From a bacterium (lineage in GTDB: Bacteria; SM23-31; JAUVVT01): 42,839 bases of DNA. Location of the stretch: assembly GCA_030616165.1 (NCBI GenBank), contig JAUWXV010000003.1:1-42839 (forward strand). Direction: 5' to 3'. The position numbers and the translations under genes are program-made. The first letter of the stretch is position 1; every line of letters begins with the position of its first letter. Shown here one piece after another: positions 35,211-42,839 of this stretch. A model generated the notes under the pieces. It was not told the DNA's origin and did no database searches. It worked only from the letters and a program-made list of their open reading frames with translations.

Positions 35211-37928
35211 ATGAAAAAAAGACTATTTTTAATTGATGGGTATGCATTGGCGTATCGGTCTTATTTTGCATTTATAAAAAATCCCTTAATAAATTCAAAA
35301 GGCGAAAATACAAGTGCAATGTTTGGATTTTCTAATTCGCTTTATAAAATATTAAGAGAGGAGAATCCTGATTATATAGCGGTTGTATTTGATACACCTG
35401 CACCTACATTCAGGCATAAGAAATTTCCGGATTATAAGGCAACCAGACAGAAAATGCCCGATGAAATGCAACCGCAAATTCCAAAAATAAAGGAGATTGT
35501 TGAAGCTTTCGGGATACCGGTGATAGAACTCGATGGATATGAAGCAGACGATATTATGGGCACTATAGCAAAATCTGTAAAAGACAAAGGATTAGAGACT
35601 TTTCTTGTTACCGGTGATAAAGATTTTCTGCAACTTATTGAGGATAATATTAAAATGTACAACCCTAAAAAAGGGGGTGAGGAAACGGAGATAGTTGATA
35701 AAATTAATATTGAGCAAAAAATAGGCATCAAACCGGAGCAGGTGACAGATTTCCTCGGGCTTATGGGGGATAGTTCGGATAATGTGCCGGGTGTTCCCGG
35801 AATTGGTCCGAAAACTGCATTACAGTTATTAAAAGAGTTCGGCAGTATTGAAAATATTGTAAAAAATAAAGAAAATATTAAAAAAGAGAATATAAGAAAT
35901 AAAATAAAAGAATTTTCAGAACAGGCATTTTTATCACGTGAACTGGTTACTATTGATACTAAAGTTCCGCTTGACATCGATGTTGAATCCTTAAAATATC
36001 ATAAAATTTACAGCCAGAAACTTGCAGAACTTTTCAAAGAACTTGAGCTTAACTCTCTTTATGATAAAATATTTGAACGCTATGTGTCGGAAGAAGTAAA
36101 AAGGAAACGAAGATATCATACAATAACTTCATCAGAAGAATTATCAAGACTAATAGATAATATTAAATCTCAGGCAAAATATTTTTCATTCGATACTGAA
36201 ACCACCAGTGAATATCCATTTACTGCCGAACTTGTAGGCATATCGATTTCTTTTAAAGAGAATGAAGCATATTATGTTCCTGTTGTGCATCCGGAGATGA
36301 ATGAAACTAATACTATCACCCTTGAAGAAATAATAGAGAAATTAAAACCATTATTAGAGGACTCCACTTATGGGAAATGCGGTCAGAATGTAAAATATGA
36401 CGTTCATATTCTCGAAAGGTATGGGATAACCGTTAAGGGGATAGATTTTGATACTATGGTCGCATCATATCTTATTAATCCCAGCCTCCGTCAGCACAAT
36501 CTGGATGCATTAAGTGAGAGATTCTTAAATTACAGGAAAATCCCAACTTCTCAACTAATTGGAAGTGGTAAAAATAAGATTAGTATGGATAAAGTTCCAC
36601 TGGAAAAGATTTCAGAATATGCCTGCGAAGATGCTGATATAACATTAAGGTTAAAAAATTATCTCGGGAATGAATTAAAAAATCAAAGATTGTGGGACCT
36701 ATTTAGGAATGTTGAAATCCCGCTAATCGAGGTACTTATTGAAATGGAGAGGAATGGAGTTTCACTTGATGTATCATTACTTAAAGAGATGTCTATAAAA
36801 ATAGAAAAACAATTGAAGGGATTGGAAGAAGAAATATATAACATAGTGGGTGAAGAATTTAATATCAATTCCCCTCAGCAACTCGGTAAGGTTCTCTTTG
36901 ATAAACTTGAAATCCACAAGGAATTAGGATTAAAGAGACCTAAAAAGACAAAAATCGGATACTCAACAGATGTGAGTCAACTTGAAAGATATATTCGTCA
37001 TCCTCTTATTAATAAATTACTCGAATATCGACAGTTAAAAAAATTGAAATCGACCTACGTTGATTCTCTTCCAAAACTGATTAATCTTACAACTGGAAGG
37101 ATTCATACTTCGTATAATCAGACCGTAACCGCTACTGGAAGACTTTCTTCAAGCAACCCGAATCTTCAGAATATTCCAATTAGAAGTGAATTAGGTAGAG
37201 AAATAAGAAGAGCATTTATACCTGAACATCCTGATTGGTTTATCCTTTCCGCCGATTATTCACAGATTGAACTGCGCCTTATGGCTCATCTTTCAGGTGA
37301 TGAAAAACTTGCTGAATTGTTTATAAAGGGTGATGATATTCATAGAGAAACAGCAGCACTTGTATTTCATATTTCCTCTGGGGATGTCACAGAAGAGATG
37401 AGATATAAGGCAAAGTCCATTAATTTTGGTATAATTTATGGAATGGGTGCCTATGGACTTGCTAAGGAACTCGATATAACCCCTGAAGAAGCCCGGGAGT
37501 TTATTGATGCATACTTTATAAATTATCCTAATGTGAATAAGTATATTATAAGTCAAATATTCTTAGCACGAAATAATGGTTATGTCTCTACACTTTTAGG
37601 AAGGACGAGATATCTTCCTGATATTAATAATGATAACCAGAGGATAAGAAAGAGTGCAGAAAATATTGCGATTAATACACCGATTCAGGGCACTGCTGCT
37701 GATATGATAAAACTCGCTATGATTAATATTTACAGAAAGATAAAACAAAATAAAATAAAGACGAAAATGATCATTCAGATACACGATGAACTGGTATTTG
37801 AACTTCCAGAATCGGAAATAGAACTGGCTAAATCAATAATAAAGAGCGAGATGGAGAATGCTTTAAAATTATCAGTCCCGATAAAAGTGGATATAAGTAT
37901 AGGAAAGAATTGGCTTGAAGCACATTGA
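35211..37928 (+). CDS. polA: DNA polymerase I
   Basis: 905 residues, all three activities present. 5'-3' exonuclease (1-~295: FDTPAPTFRHKKFPDYKATR, ELDGYEADDIMGT, GDSSDNVPGVPGIGPKTA). 3'-5' proofreading domain with intact Asp/Glu (FSFDTETTS near residue 326, GQNVKYDVHIL, YACEDADIT). Polymerase with motif A (DYSQIELRLMAH ~680), motif B (KSINFGIIYGMGAYGL ~740) and motif C (QIHDELVFELP ~857). It fills gaps and removes RNA primers in the cytoplasm. Start ATG at 35211, preceded by a weak GGAATGAT. The gene ends in TGA, which shows TGA is a normal stop here. No close promoter is seen in the 79 bases upstream; it may rely on the distant 33224 promoter or on sequences in the inserted segment. Confidence 0.98.
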   Translation: MKKRLFLIDGYALAYRSYFAFIKNPLINSKGENTSAMFGFSNSLYKILREENPDYIAVVFDTPAPTFRHKKFPDYKATRQKMPDEMQPQIPKIKEIVEAFGIPVIELDGYEADDIMGTIAKSVKDKGLETFLVTGDKDFLQLIEDNIKMYNPKKGGEETEIVDKINIEQKIGIKPEQVTDFLGLMGDSSDNVPGVPGIGPKTALQLLKEFGSIENIVKNKENIKKENIRNKIKEFSEQAFLSRELVTIDTKVPLDIDVESLKYHKIYSQKLAELFKELELNSLYDKIFERYVSEEVKRKRRYHTITSSEELSRLIDNIKSQAKYFSFDTETTSEYPFTAELVGISISFKENEAYYVPVVHPEMNETNTITLEEIIEKLKPLLEDSTYGKCGQNVKYDVHILERYGITVKGIDFDTMVASYLINPSLRQHNLDALSERFLNYRKIPTSQLIGSGKNKISMDKVPLEKISEYACEDADITLRLKNYLGNELKNQRLWDLFRNVEIPLIEVLIEMERNGVSLDVSLLKEMSIKIEKQLKGLEEEIYNIVGEEFNINSPQQLGKVLFDKLEIHKELGLKRPKKTKIGYSTDVSQLERYIRHPLINKLLEYRQLKKLKSTYVDSLPKLINLTTGRIHTSYNQTVTATGRLSSSNPNLQNIPIRSELGREIRRAFIPEHPDWFILSADYSQIELRLMAHLSGDEKLAELFIKGDDIHRETAALVFHISSGDVTEEMRYKAKSINFGIIYGMGAYGLAKELDITPEEAREFIDAYFINYPNVNKYIISQIFLARNNGYVSTLLGRTRYLPDINNDNQRIRKSAENIAINTPIQGTAADMIKLAMINIYRKIKQNKIKTKMIIQIHDELVFELPESEIELAKSIIKSEMENALKLSVPIKVDISIGKNWLEAH

Positions 37929-37962
37929 TTTTTTTTAGAATATTTTTAAATATTTCATATAT

Positions 37963-38108
37963 TAAGATACTACTGAAAAAGTAGATTACCATGTTGTTGC
38001 ACTACTCGTGATGACATGTAAGTTTATTGTCATTGCGAGTCCCGAGTACTCGGGACGTGGCAATCTCATCTTAAATTAACTGTATATTTGACTTTTTCAA
38101 CAGTCTTA
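37963..38108. repeat. Foldback repeat with inner 18-bp palindrome
   Basis: Ends are inverted: TAAGATACTACTGAAAAAGT at the left, GACTTTTTCAACAGTCTTA at the right. Inside, GATTACCA pairs with TGGCAATC, and GTCCCGAGTACTCGGGAC at 38039-38056 is a perfect palindrome. It looks like a non-autonomous inverted-repeat element after polA. It may also serve as a 3' structure for polA mRNA. Confidence 0.55.
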
Positions 38109-38573
38109 TTAAAATAAAAAAATAAATTAATTTTTTTAAATGATTTATTTTTGAATTGATGTATCTTTAATTGGAAATTCTTACATCAAACAAAAATAAA
38201 TTTTTTTTATATTGTGATATATATCACAGTAATTATTTATTAAAACCTTAAATTTTATGTAAGATAACTTTATTTTTGGGCTTATAATGTGTAATTCCAA
38301 AAAGATTTTCCATTATCCAAAAAAAGAAGGCAAATTCTTAAAAGCCAAAAAAAATGTCGTTCATTAAATAATAATTGTTATTAAAAAAAATAATTTTTAT
38401 ATTAAAGTATATCTTTATCTAAATTTAAATATAAAGTTTTGGTATAATTTATTTGAACTTTAGTAAATTTTTATTTTCATTAAATCTTCTACTTTCTTTT
38501 AAAAAAGAGAGTAGGTTCTGCTGCAGTCTGACTGAGGCAGAAAAAAAACTTAAAATTATCCCTGATATTCGGG
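38109..38573. other. Intergenic region before the FG-GAP gene
   Basis: Very A/T-rich, no gene. It contains the CRP/FNR-type dyad annotated separately. At 38487-38512 an imperfect stem (CTACTTTCTTTT with AAAAGAGAGTAG) precedes TTCTGC...GCAGAA, so the last 90 bases may fold in the mRNA leader. No standard promoter box was identified. Confidence 0.4.
38213..38228. promoter_or_regulatory. CRP/FNR-family binding site
   Basis: TGTGA-TATATA-TCACA, a perfect symmetric match to the CRP consensus, 346 bases before the FG-GAP gene. No regulator gene is in the window. Confidence 0.45.
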
Positions 38574-41500
38574 ATGCTTAAATTTTTCATCTGCTATATG
38601 AGAAAAAATTTACATTTGCAAATTTTTGTATTTGTAATAATTATACTTTTTTGTTTACCTGCCGTTCTATATGGAGGGATTTTAAGGAAGAATCTTAGTA
38701 TAGAATTACCCGGAGTCTACGCTGGAGCGGTTGCTTGTGGGGACTTGAATAAGGACGGTCTTCCTGACCTTGTTATTATTGGTGAGACAAAAATAAACGG
38801 AAATTTGATAAGAATAGCAAAAGTATATCAGAATACCGGGAGTGGATTTATTGAAGATGAAAATACTATTACAGGTCTCTATTTTGGTTCAGTTGCACTG
38901 GGGGATTATGATAATAATGGGTATCTGGATCTGGCTGTTTCGGGAATAGATTCGGAAGATAATAATGTGCTTGAAGTTTATAAAAATATTTCTTCTAAAG
39001 GAGGTAAAATAAAATTTGACCTTGATAATCAGCAGTCAGAAATATTATCTTTAAAATACCAACTTCGATACAGTTCACTTGATTGGGGCGATTATAATAA
39101 AGACGGATTATTAGATTTAGCAGTCTGCGGGATGAGTTATTTTGGCGAAGCAAGCACGATGGTTTTTAAAAATCGAGGCGGATTGACTTATATTTTGGAA
39201 GAAGATGTTTCTCAGGTTCTCCTTAATGTAAATAAGGGACAGATAAGGTGGGTGGATTATGATAATGACGGCGATCTTGACCTGAGTGTGTGCGGATTTA
39301 ATACTCTGGGAAGAAGAGCCGCAAAAATATTTAAGAATGACCCGGTTGGAATTTTAAGAGATGATAAAGATAATTCTGAGGTCATTTTCAAATTATCGAG
39401 TTGCTATTTAGAGTGGGGAGACGCCGACAATGATGGAGACCCCGACCTTTTACAGTCGGGATGGAATGATGTATGGTGGGCACATGTTTCTCTCCTTGAA
39501 AATAAATTGGGCGGAAATCTTGGCGATGATATTTTAAATGAATTGACATATTATAATCCGGAACTATTGATGGTCGGTCCTGTTGCATGGGGTGATTATG
39601 ACAACGACGGTGATTTTGATATTGCGATGATGGGAACAAATGAATTTTCTCAAGTTCTTGCTTTCGTTCTGAAAAATAGTAAAGGAAAATTTGAAATAGA
39701 TAATCAGCAGACCGAATTTACAGGGCTGAAAAACGGATTTCTGAAATGGTTCGATTATAATGACGACGGAAAACTTGACCTGATTGCTGGAGGAGAGGAT
39801 GAATATGGTAACAGAAAAACTATAATTTACCAAAATGACGAGACAAAAGTTGCTTCGAAACCTTTCCCCCCAAATGAACTCAAACCTGTTTTTGTTACCA
39901 ATAATGATGTAACGTTTTCCTGGGGTGAAGGCGACGATGTTGATTATACAGACAGCAGGATTCTTACATATAACCTTAGAGTTGGTCAGACACCCGGGGG
40001 AAATGATATATATTCAAGTGAGATTCCTGTTGGAAACGGAAATGTTGGAAATAAATTGAGTTTTAAATTAAATATCCCTCTCTCAAGAACAACCTACTAC
40101 TGGTCGGTTAGAACGGTGGATGCTCAGTATCAGGTTTCTGAAGAATATTATCCTGAAAAAAGTTTTCTGGTGAGAAGATTTGTAAACTCTAACCAGAGCA
40201 TAACAGATTTACAGCAGTCTGCCCTTGCATGGGGTGATTATAATAACGATGAATCTCCAGACCTTGTAGTCTCTGGTGAGGATATTAACGGTAAAAGCAG
40301 AACTGTTCTGTTTGACAATGAAAATGGTGTATTGAAGGAAAATACTGAAATCATACTTCCATACTTTAAGAACGGCTCTTTCGCTTGGGGAGATTATGAT
40401 AATGACGGTGACTTAGACCTTGCTTTATCTGGAAGTTTAGAAATGGGGATAATTTCTCTTATTTTAAAAAACAATCCCACGGGCACTTTGGTGTCAGATG
40501 AAATAAATTCATATACGATTGAAAATGTCGATCAATCTTCAATGGATTGGGGTGATTATGATAATGACGGTGATGTTGACCTTGTTCTGATCGGAGTGGA
40601 TGGCAGTGGAAACTACATTACCAAAATATATCAAAATTCCAATGGTACTTTAAAAGAGGACACAAATCAAAATCTTTCGGGCTATGCAAATGGTAAGGTA
40701 AAATGGATAGATTATGATAATGACGGTGACCTTGACCTGACAGTTATTGGAGATAATCTTGATTATGATTCCGGAAGGATTTATATAAATGATGGTTCTG
40801 GAAACCTCACTGAAGATACTGCTTCTAATCTCCCCGCGGTCTTTTCAAGTGATATGGCATGGTGTGATTTTGATAGTGATGGTGATTTGGATGTTGTTGT
40901 TACCGGGTGGTCTCTCATTACGGATGATATTGAAATAAAGGTTCTGATTAATGACCCGGTCGGGAAATTAACAGTAGAGTCCGCTTTATCTTCGAAGTTA
41001 AAAGGGGTTAGGGGAGGTTCTATATGCTGGGGAGATTATGATAATGATGGTGATGCTGATTTAGTTATTTCCGGAAACGATGAAAATAATCAACCTATCT
41101 TAGAGGCTTATGAAAACAGGTACAATACTTTTAATCTCGATTATTATCAGATATTTTCTGGGGTTCAATTCAGTTCTATATCATTGATTGATATTGAAAA
41201 CGATGGAGACCTTGACCTTGTTACTATTGGTGCAGGTGGTATCGGCCTTACTTCATTTTCTACAGTTTACGATAATAATGAATCGGTCGTCAATCCAAAC
41301 GAAGCTCCTCAACCACCATCCAGATTAAAGTATGAACTTAATGAAGACCAGGTTGTATTAAGCTGGAACAGGGGAACAGACCTTGAAGATAACGGGACTG
41401 ATTCGCTTGCTTTAACTTATGTTTATAAAATGGGAACCACCCCGGGAGGAAGTGAAATAACATCCGCTAAATTTGAACCTGGATTCGGAAAACTGGGATT

Positions 41501-42677
41501 TGCAAGGTCGGTGAAAATCATAAATCTTGAAAGTGGTTTATATTATTGGAGTGTGAAATCAATTGATAATGGATTAAAGGAATCTGAATGGGTCGGCGGT
41601 CAGTCATTTATGATTGATTTAATTAAAACAGATGTGGTTGCAAAGTATCCAGAGCAGGGAGAGATAGGTGTTTCTGTCAGTACAACTTTGAGAGCAATGT
41701 TCAATGAGGGTATTAATAAAGAACAATTTGTTTCGGAGAAATGTTTCAGGCTTTATTATAACGGAACGATGGTAGATGGTACCGTTGATTATAATATTGA
41801 TACAAAAGAAGGTATCTTCATACCTAAAGATAAACTTAATGGGAATTCACAGTATGAAGCCCGTATCACCGGTAAGGTTAAGGACATTTTTGGGAATTTA
41901 ATGGGGGCTGATATTACGTGGAAATTTAAGACTGCCGAAACCGTTCTCGCAAGTGCAGGCGGTCTTATAAAAAATAAACTCGGAAATGTTCAAATTTATT
42001 TTCCACCTAATGCTTTGGGAGCCGATGAGGAGGTTCCGATAAGTAGTTATGAACCAATAACCGTTGAACCGCCTGAAGGAGTGACATTTACTGGAATAGC
42101 GTTTTTAATTGGACCCGAAAACAGTGTCACTTTAAAAAAACCTGCTATTCTGACAATAGGATACGATAAAAATATATTTCCACCCGGGATAGATGAGAGT
42201 AAGTTAAAAATATTTGGAGCGAGTACTTCCAATCCAGATGTATTTTTCTATGATGTGCCGTTCGGTGGGACAGTGAACATAGCTGATGGTGAGATTGTTG
42301 CTCCCATACCAAAACTTGGGCTATTTGGTTTATTTGAGGATGAAAGGGAGGGATGGCTTCCACAAGGAATATCAAGGGTGAATTTTTCACCGAGAGTTTT
42401 TTCGCCTTTGGGTTCTGGTGGAATAAATCTACCCAGTCAAACAGGTATTTCATTTGTGCTTGGTGAGCCATCGAATGTTACAATAACTATTTTTTCCCCG
42501 AGTGGTAGATTTGTCAAGAGACTCGTAGACAGTGAATCCTTTAATGACGGCGACCAGGTTGTATTCTGGGATGGTAAAGACGGAAATGGATATGTATGTC
42601 CGACCGGTATCTATATAGTAAAAATTGATGGTGCCGGTTCATCAGTGCTGAAGACAGTGGCTATCTTAAATAAGTAA
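38574..42677 (+). CDS. Secreted FG-GAP/VCBS repeat protein
   Basis: 1367 residues. The N-terminus is a signal peptide (HLQIFVFVIIILFCLPAVLYGG). Fourteen FG-GAP/VCBS repeats carry the calcium-type loop D-[YF]-[DN]-[ND]-D-G-[DY]-x-D-[LV]: seven from ~55 to 420, seven from ~540 to 905, separated by an FN3-like module (~425-530). After these come another FN3-like module, a SbsA-type Ig (Big_5, ~1025-1120), a ZU5-like region and a FlgD-like C-terminal Ig (FNDGDQVVFWDGKDGNGY...GIYIVKIDG). The repeats form beta-propellers that bind calcium and surface ligands. The start is uncertain: the ATG at 38574 lacks a good ribosome site, and ATG 38598 (MRKNLHLQ) would give a tighter signal peptide. The C-terminus lacks NYPNPFNP but has the FlgD-type fold, so export by type IX is plausible but less certain. 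Confidence 0.85.
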   Translation: MLKFFICYMRKNLHLQIFVFVIIILFCLPAVLYGGILRKNLSIELPGVYAGAVACGDLNKDGLPDLVIIGETKINGNLIRIAKVYQNTGSGFIEDENTITGLYFGSVALGDYDNNGYLDLAVSGIDSEDNNVLEVYKNISSKGGKIKFDLDNQQSEILSLKYQLRYSSLDWGDYNKDGLLDLAVCGMSYFGEASTMVFKNRGGLTYILEEDVSQVLLNVNKGQIRWVDYDNDGDLDLSVCGFNTLGRRAAKIFKNDPVGILRDDKDNSEVIFKLSSCYLEWGDADNDGDPDLLQSGWNDVWWAHVSLLENKLGGNLGDDILNELTYYNPELLMVGPVAWGDYDNDGDFDIAMMGTNEFSQVLAFVLKNSKGKFEIDNQQTEFTGLKNGFLKWFDYNDDGKLDLIAGGEDEYGNRKTIIYQNDETKVASKPFPPNELKPVFVTNNDVTFSWGEGDDVDYTDSRILTYNLRVGQTPGGNDIYSSEIPVGNGNVGNKLSFKLNIPLSRTTYYWSVRTVDAQYQVSEEYYPEKSFLVRRFVNSNQSITDLQQSALAWGDYNNDESPDLVVSGEDINGKSRTVLFDNENGVLKENTEIILPYFKNGSFAWGDYDNDGDLDLALSGSLEMGIISLILKNNPTGTLVSDEINSYTIENVDQSSMDWGDYDNDGDVDLVLIGVDGSGNYITKIYQNSNGTLKEDTNQNLSGYANGKVKWIDYDNDGDLDLTVIGDNLDYDSGRIYINDGSGNLTEDTASNLPAVFSSDMAWCDFDSDGDLDVVVTGWSLITDDIEIKVLINDPVGKLTVESALSSKLKGVRGGSICWGDYDNDGDADLVISGNDENNQPILEAYENRYNTFNLDYYQIFSGVQFSSISLIDIENDGDLDLVTIGAGGIGLTSFSTVYDNNESVVNPNEAPQPPSRLKYELNEDQVVLSWNRGTDLEDNGTDSLALTYVYKMGTTPGGSEITSAKFEPGFGKLGFARSVKIINLESGLYYWSVKSIDNGLKESEWVGGQSFMIDLIKTDVVAKYPEQGEIGVSVSTTLRAMFNEGINKEQFVSEKCFRLYYNGTMVDGTVDYNIDTKEGIFIPKDKLNGNSQYEARITGKVKDIFGNLMGADITWKFKTAETVLASAGGLIKNKLGNVQIYFPPNALGADEEVPISSYEPITVEPPEGVTFTGIAFLIGPENSVTLKKPAILTIGYDKNIFPPGIDESKLKIFGASTSNPDVFFYDVPFGGTVNIADGEIVAPIPKLGLFGLFEDEREGWLPQGISRVNFSPRVFSPLGSGGINLPSQTGISFVLGEPSNVTITIFSPSGRFVKRLVDSESFNDGDQVVFWDGKDGNGYVCPTGIYIVKIDGAGSSVLKTVAILNK

Positions 42678-42680
42678 TCT

Positions 42681-42839
42681 ACTTTCTTTGTAAGATAGGA
42701 CGGCAAAAATGCTAAAAAACTTGCTTTTTAATATTTCTCCTGAGATAACTTCAATTGTAAAATATGGAATTAGGTTAATATTGTAGAGACATGCCATGGC
42801 ATGTCTCTATTTTTTGCCGTGTCATCTTGTAAAGAAAGT
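42681..42839. mobile_element. MITE-like element with terminal inverted repeats
   Basis: Left end ACTTTCTTTGTAAGATAGGA (42681-42700, then CGGCAAAA) and right end, inverted, ACTTTCTTTACAAGATGACA at the window edge, then CGGCAAAA. About 28 bp, with roughly 22 matches. Inside is a 24-bp perfect palindrome (42785-42808). Only ~158 bp long with no coding capacity. The right boundary coincides with the end of the window, so any target-site duplication cannot be seen. Confidence 0.6.
42785..42808 (+). terminator. Palindromic hairpin with T-tract after the FG-GAP gene
   Basis: AGAGACATGCCA followed by its exact inverse, then A and six T. A good intrinsic terminator for the FG-GAP gene, carried inside the MITE-like element. 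Confidence 0.6.

Overview
The window is about 42.8 kb of A/T-rich bacterial DNA (roughly one third G+C by eye). It uses the standard code: polA and the ferredoxin-like gene both end in TGA, and tryptophan is TGG. Two giant secreted proteins end in the 'NYPNPFNP...GIYLYK' type IX secretion (por) sorting domain, and a third very long FG-GAP repeat protein ends in a related FlgD-like tail. That points to the wider FCB group (Ignavibacteria, Calditrichota, KSB1 or Marinimicrobia-like lineages). The recurrent promoter, TTGACA-N17-TATATT, is the ordinary sigma-70 form and not the -33/-7 form typical of Bacteroidota. Many Cys-rich redox proteins and a probable selenoprotein suggest an anaerobe. The phylum is inference.

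Layout. 1-2.4 kb: a Tat-type aldo/keto reductase and a dodecin. 2.5-14.0 kb, minus strand: two secreted repeat proteins, one with seven 41-residue YCF48-like repeats, the other of 2693 residues with LRR, Ig-like and IPT domains followed by 19 tandem fibronectin-like repeats. 14.8-21.5 kb: an accessory redox island holding a Tat-exported C-GCAxxG-C-C-type protein read through an in-frame TGA (probable selenocysteine, with a SECIS-like hairpin), a GMC oxidoreductase, two complete and one truncated member of one Cys-rich ATC-hydrolase-like subfamily plus a more divergent relative, a two-cluster ferredoxin-type protein, duplicated G+C-richer tails and a decayed REP/RAYT element. 21.8-24.2 kb: a secreted heparinase II/III-like lyase. 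24.5-31.4 kb: two-component signalling, with an HTH-receiver fusion, a sigma-54 activator, a DHp-only protein and a hybrid histidine kinase, interspersed with broken kinase, GAF and receiver genes. 31.5-33.2 kb, minus strand: two tRNA-Lys genes, half of a third, and purA with a possible attenuator leader. 33.2-37.9 kb: a ceramidase-like gene with one frameshift lies between a decayed copy of the polA 5' end and intact polA. 38-42.8 kb: a 1367-residue FG-GAP protein flanked by foldback or inverted-repeat elements.

How the parts may work together. The redox island is the most distinctive region. The Sec/Cys small protein carries the Tat signal and the adjacent GMC flavoprotein has none, so the pair could be exported together, as in gluconate 2-dehydrogenase-type complexes. 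The two-component region looks like a repeatedly duplicated and partly decayed network. A 12-bp dyad plus a near-consensus -24/-12 element downstream of the sigma-54 activator forms a plausible local circuit.
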